DNA of 6,716 bases from Actinomycetota bacterium (lineage in GTDB: Bacteria > Actinomycetota > Actinomycetes > Actinomycetales > Angustibacteraceae): contig JACMOY010000171.1 of NCBI GenBank assembly GCA_014377795.1, forward strand, positions 1-6,716, given 5' to 3'. Position numbers and translations under genes: made by a program. The number at the start of each line of letters is the position of its first letter. Position 1 is the stretch's first letter. This document shows positions 6,077 through 6,716 of the stretch, one piece after another. The notes beneath the pieces are model-generated. The model was not told the origin of the DNA and did no database searches. It was given only the letters and a program-made list of their open reading frames with translations.

Positions 6077-6110
6077 CGAGGTGGCCGCCGAGGGGTACGT
6101 CGGTGGGCCT

Positions 6111-6183
6111 GCGCCCGTAGCTCAACGGATAGAGCATCTGACTACGGATCAGAAGGTTAGGGGTTCGAATCCCTTCGGGCGCA
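6111..6183 (+). tRNA. tRNA-Arg(ACG)
   Basis: A 73-base tRNA. The acceptor GCGCCCG (6111-6117) pairs perfectly with CGGGCGC (6176-6182), with discriminator A6183. The anticodon stem pairs 6137-6141 with 6149-6153; the loop 6142-6148 (CTACGGA) holds anticodon ACG at 6144-6146. A34 is normally edited to inosine, so it reads CGU, CGC and CGA. The T arm is 6159-6163 with 6171-6175 (one G-U pair) around TTCGAAT. The 3' CCA is not encoded. Downstream lies a recombinase fragment, so its 3' end is a candidate attachment site. Confidence 0.97.
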
Positions 6184-6205
6184 CGCAGTTGAGACAGCAC
6201 GAAAC

Positions 6206-6239
6206 GGCCCCTGACCTGCGGATGCGCGGGTGAGGGGCC
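6206..6239 (+). terminator. Hairpin terminator after tRNA-Arg
   Basis: GGCCCCT (6206-6212) pairs with AGGGGCC (6233-6239); after one G-G mismatch a further 7 pairs (6214-6220 with 6225-6231, one G-U) close a GATG loop. It begins 22 bases after the tRNA. Only two or three T follow, so it is an actinobacterial-style terminator without a T run. Confidence 0.65.
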
Positions 6240-6390
6240 TTATGCGCTGGGGTGTGGTTCGGGCGGGGATCCCCACAACGATCCCAACAACGCCACCCAA
6301 CCAGGTGCGTCGGGGCCGGATGGCCACGAGCCCCGTCCCTTGTTCCCGGTCATTGCTCATGGTGCTTGTCACTGGCGCCGACCGTGCGGG

Positions 6391-6397
6391 CTAACGT
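6391..6397 (+). promoter_or_regulatory. Possible promoter giving a leaderless recombinase transcript
   Basis: CTAACGT contains a TAnnnT -10 (6392-6397) ending 5 bases before the ATG at 6403, so transcription could start at or next to the ATG. TTGTCA (6366-6371) resembles a -35 but the 20-base spacer is long. No Shine-Dalgarno precedes the start. Confidence 0.35.
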
Positions 6398-6402
6398 CGA
6401 TC

Positions 6403-6716
6403 ATGACGAACAGGCCTCGAGGCGCCGGATCGCTACGGGAACTCCGGCCGGGTGCGTGGGAGCTGCGGATCGCCCTGGGCCCGCACGAGGTGTCCGGGCC
6501 TGGTCCGGTCGGTGACGGTGCACGGCGACCAGGACGACGCGGCGGCGGCGCTGGCCCGTTGGGCTGCGGCTGCCCGAACCGTCCGGGCCGGGCGGCGTGC
6601 CTCGCCTGGTATCGCGGTGGGGGACCTGCTGGCGCGCTGGCTCATCGCGCCGCACGGTTGGCGTCCATCGACGTGCTCGGGGTACGGCTCGACCGTGAAG
6701 GCGCTGTGCGCCGACC
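6403..6716 (+). pseudogene. Tyrosine recombinase (phage-type integrase), N-terminal part, frameshifted and cut by the right edge
   Basis: From the ATG at 6403 the first frame reads 32 residues, including RGAGSLRELRPGAWELRIAL, the typical opening of the arm-binding domain of actinobacterial phage integrases. Near 6494-6505 the homology moves by +1: from about 6506 the second frame reads RSVTVHGDQDDAAAALARW and later VGDLLARWL and GWRPSTCSGYGSTVKAL, which fit the end of that domain and the start of the SAM-like core-binding domain. One extra base, or two missing, would explain the change. The original first frame stays open but becomes a Gly/Arg/Pro-rich string unlike any protein. The catalytic domain (Arg...His-x-x-Arg...Tyr) lies outside the window. 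It is either a decayed integrase or a sequencing error. It lies 219 bases after the tRNA-Arg gene and reads away from it. Confidence 0.75.

Larger units (their letters stand above)
5765..6110. other. pckG control region and tRNA-Arg upstream region (346 bases, no gene)
   Basis: This divergent spacer holds no credible ORF. Read from pckG outward on plus coordinates it contains the Shine-Dalgarno (5774-5780), a cluster of GGTCA half-sites (5786-5805), two touching dyads (5844-5868), a possible pckG -10 (TACGGT, complement of 5887-5892, no good -35), a CRP-like dyad (5937-5952), a 21-bp-phased direct repeat (5967-6002) and the tRNA-Arg -10 (6071-6076). If the -10 guess is right, the pckG leader would be about 115 bases and would include both dyad groups. 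Confidence 0.6.

Noticed and set aside
6157..6372. 71-residue minus-strand ORF over the tRNA-Arg 3' end
   Set aside because: It ends in antisense tRNA sequence, has no ribosome site and overlaps the terminator hairpin.
1..6716. CRISPR array, toxin-antitoxin pair, or defence system
   Set aside because: No regularly spaced repeat array is present, no adjacent small gene pair fits a toxin-antitoxin layout, and no nuclease, helicase or reverse transcriptase motifs are visible.

Overview
The window is very GC-rich, with strong G/C preference at third codon positions, TAnnnT-type -10 elements, a probable leaderless start and a GTP-type PEP carboxykinase. This points to a high-GC actinobacterium. 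No rRNA or other marker allows a finer assignment. Most of it looks like ordinary chromosome.

Layout, left to right. (1) 1-683, minus strand: the N-terminal third of a LytR-CpsA-Psr (LCP) family membrane protein that runs off the left edge. (2) 883-969, plus strand: tRNA-Ser(GCT) with a good promoter directly upstream and a strong hairpin (984-1017) that it shares with the convergent gene. (3) 1039-1569, minus strand: an unrecognised 176-residue protein with a strong Shine-Dalgarno and GTG start. (4) 1702-2229, plus strand: a 175-residue protein with a ribbon-helix-helix-like C-terminal half, starting right behind a perfect AT-rich dyad. (5) 2234-2327: a composite inverted repeat. (6) 2367-3353, plus strand: a lipoprotein with a Ser/Thr/Pro/Ala linker and a possible TIM-barrel-like domain. 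(7) 3360-3926 and 3923-5764, minus strand: a DUF1990 protein overlapping the end of pckG by 4 bases (ATGA), so the two form an operon. (8) 5765-6110: the pckG control region, rich in operator-like repeats. (9) 6111-6183, plus strand: tRNA-Arg(ACG) followed by a hairpin. (10) 6403-end, plus strand: the N-terminal part of a tyrosine recombinase, broken by a frameshift and cut by the window edge, probably the edge of an element inserted near the tRNA-Arg gene.

How the parts relate. pckG makes phosphoenolpyruvate from oxaloacetate and GTP and is the entry step of gluconeogenesis. Its upstream region holds a CRP/GlxR-like site, a 21-bp-phased direct repeat and several dyads, consistent with carbon-source control. 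The other genes show no common pathway. I found no CRISPR array, defence island, biosynthetic cluster or clearly new multi-gene system. The most useful leads are the pckG regulatory region, the 2234-2327 palindromic element, the RHH-like protein with its dyad, and the tRNA-Arg/recombinase junction.
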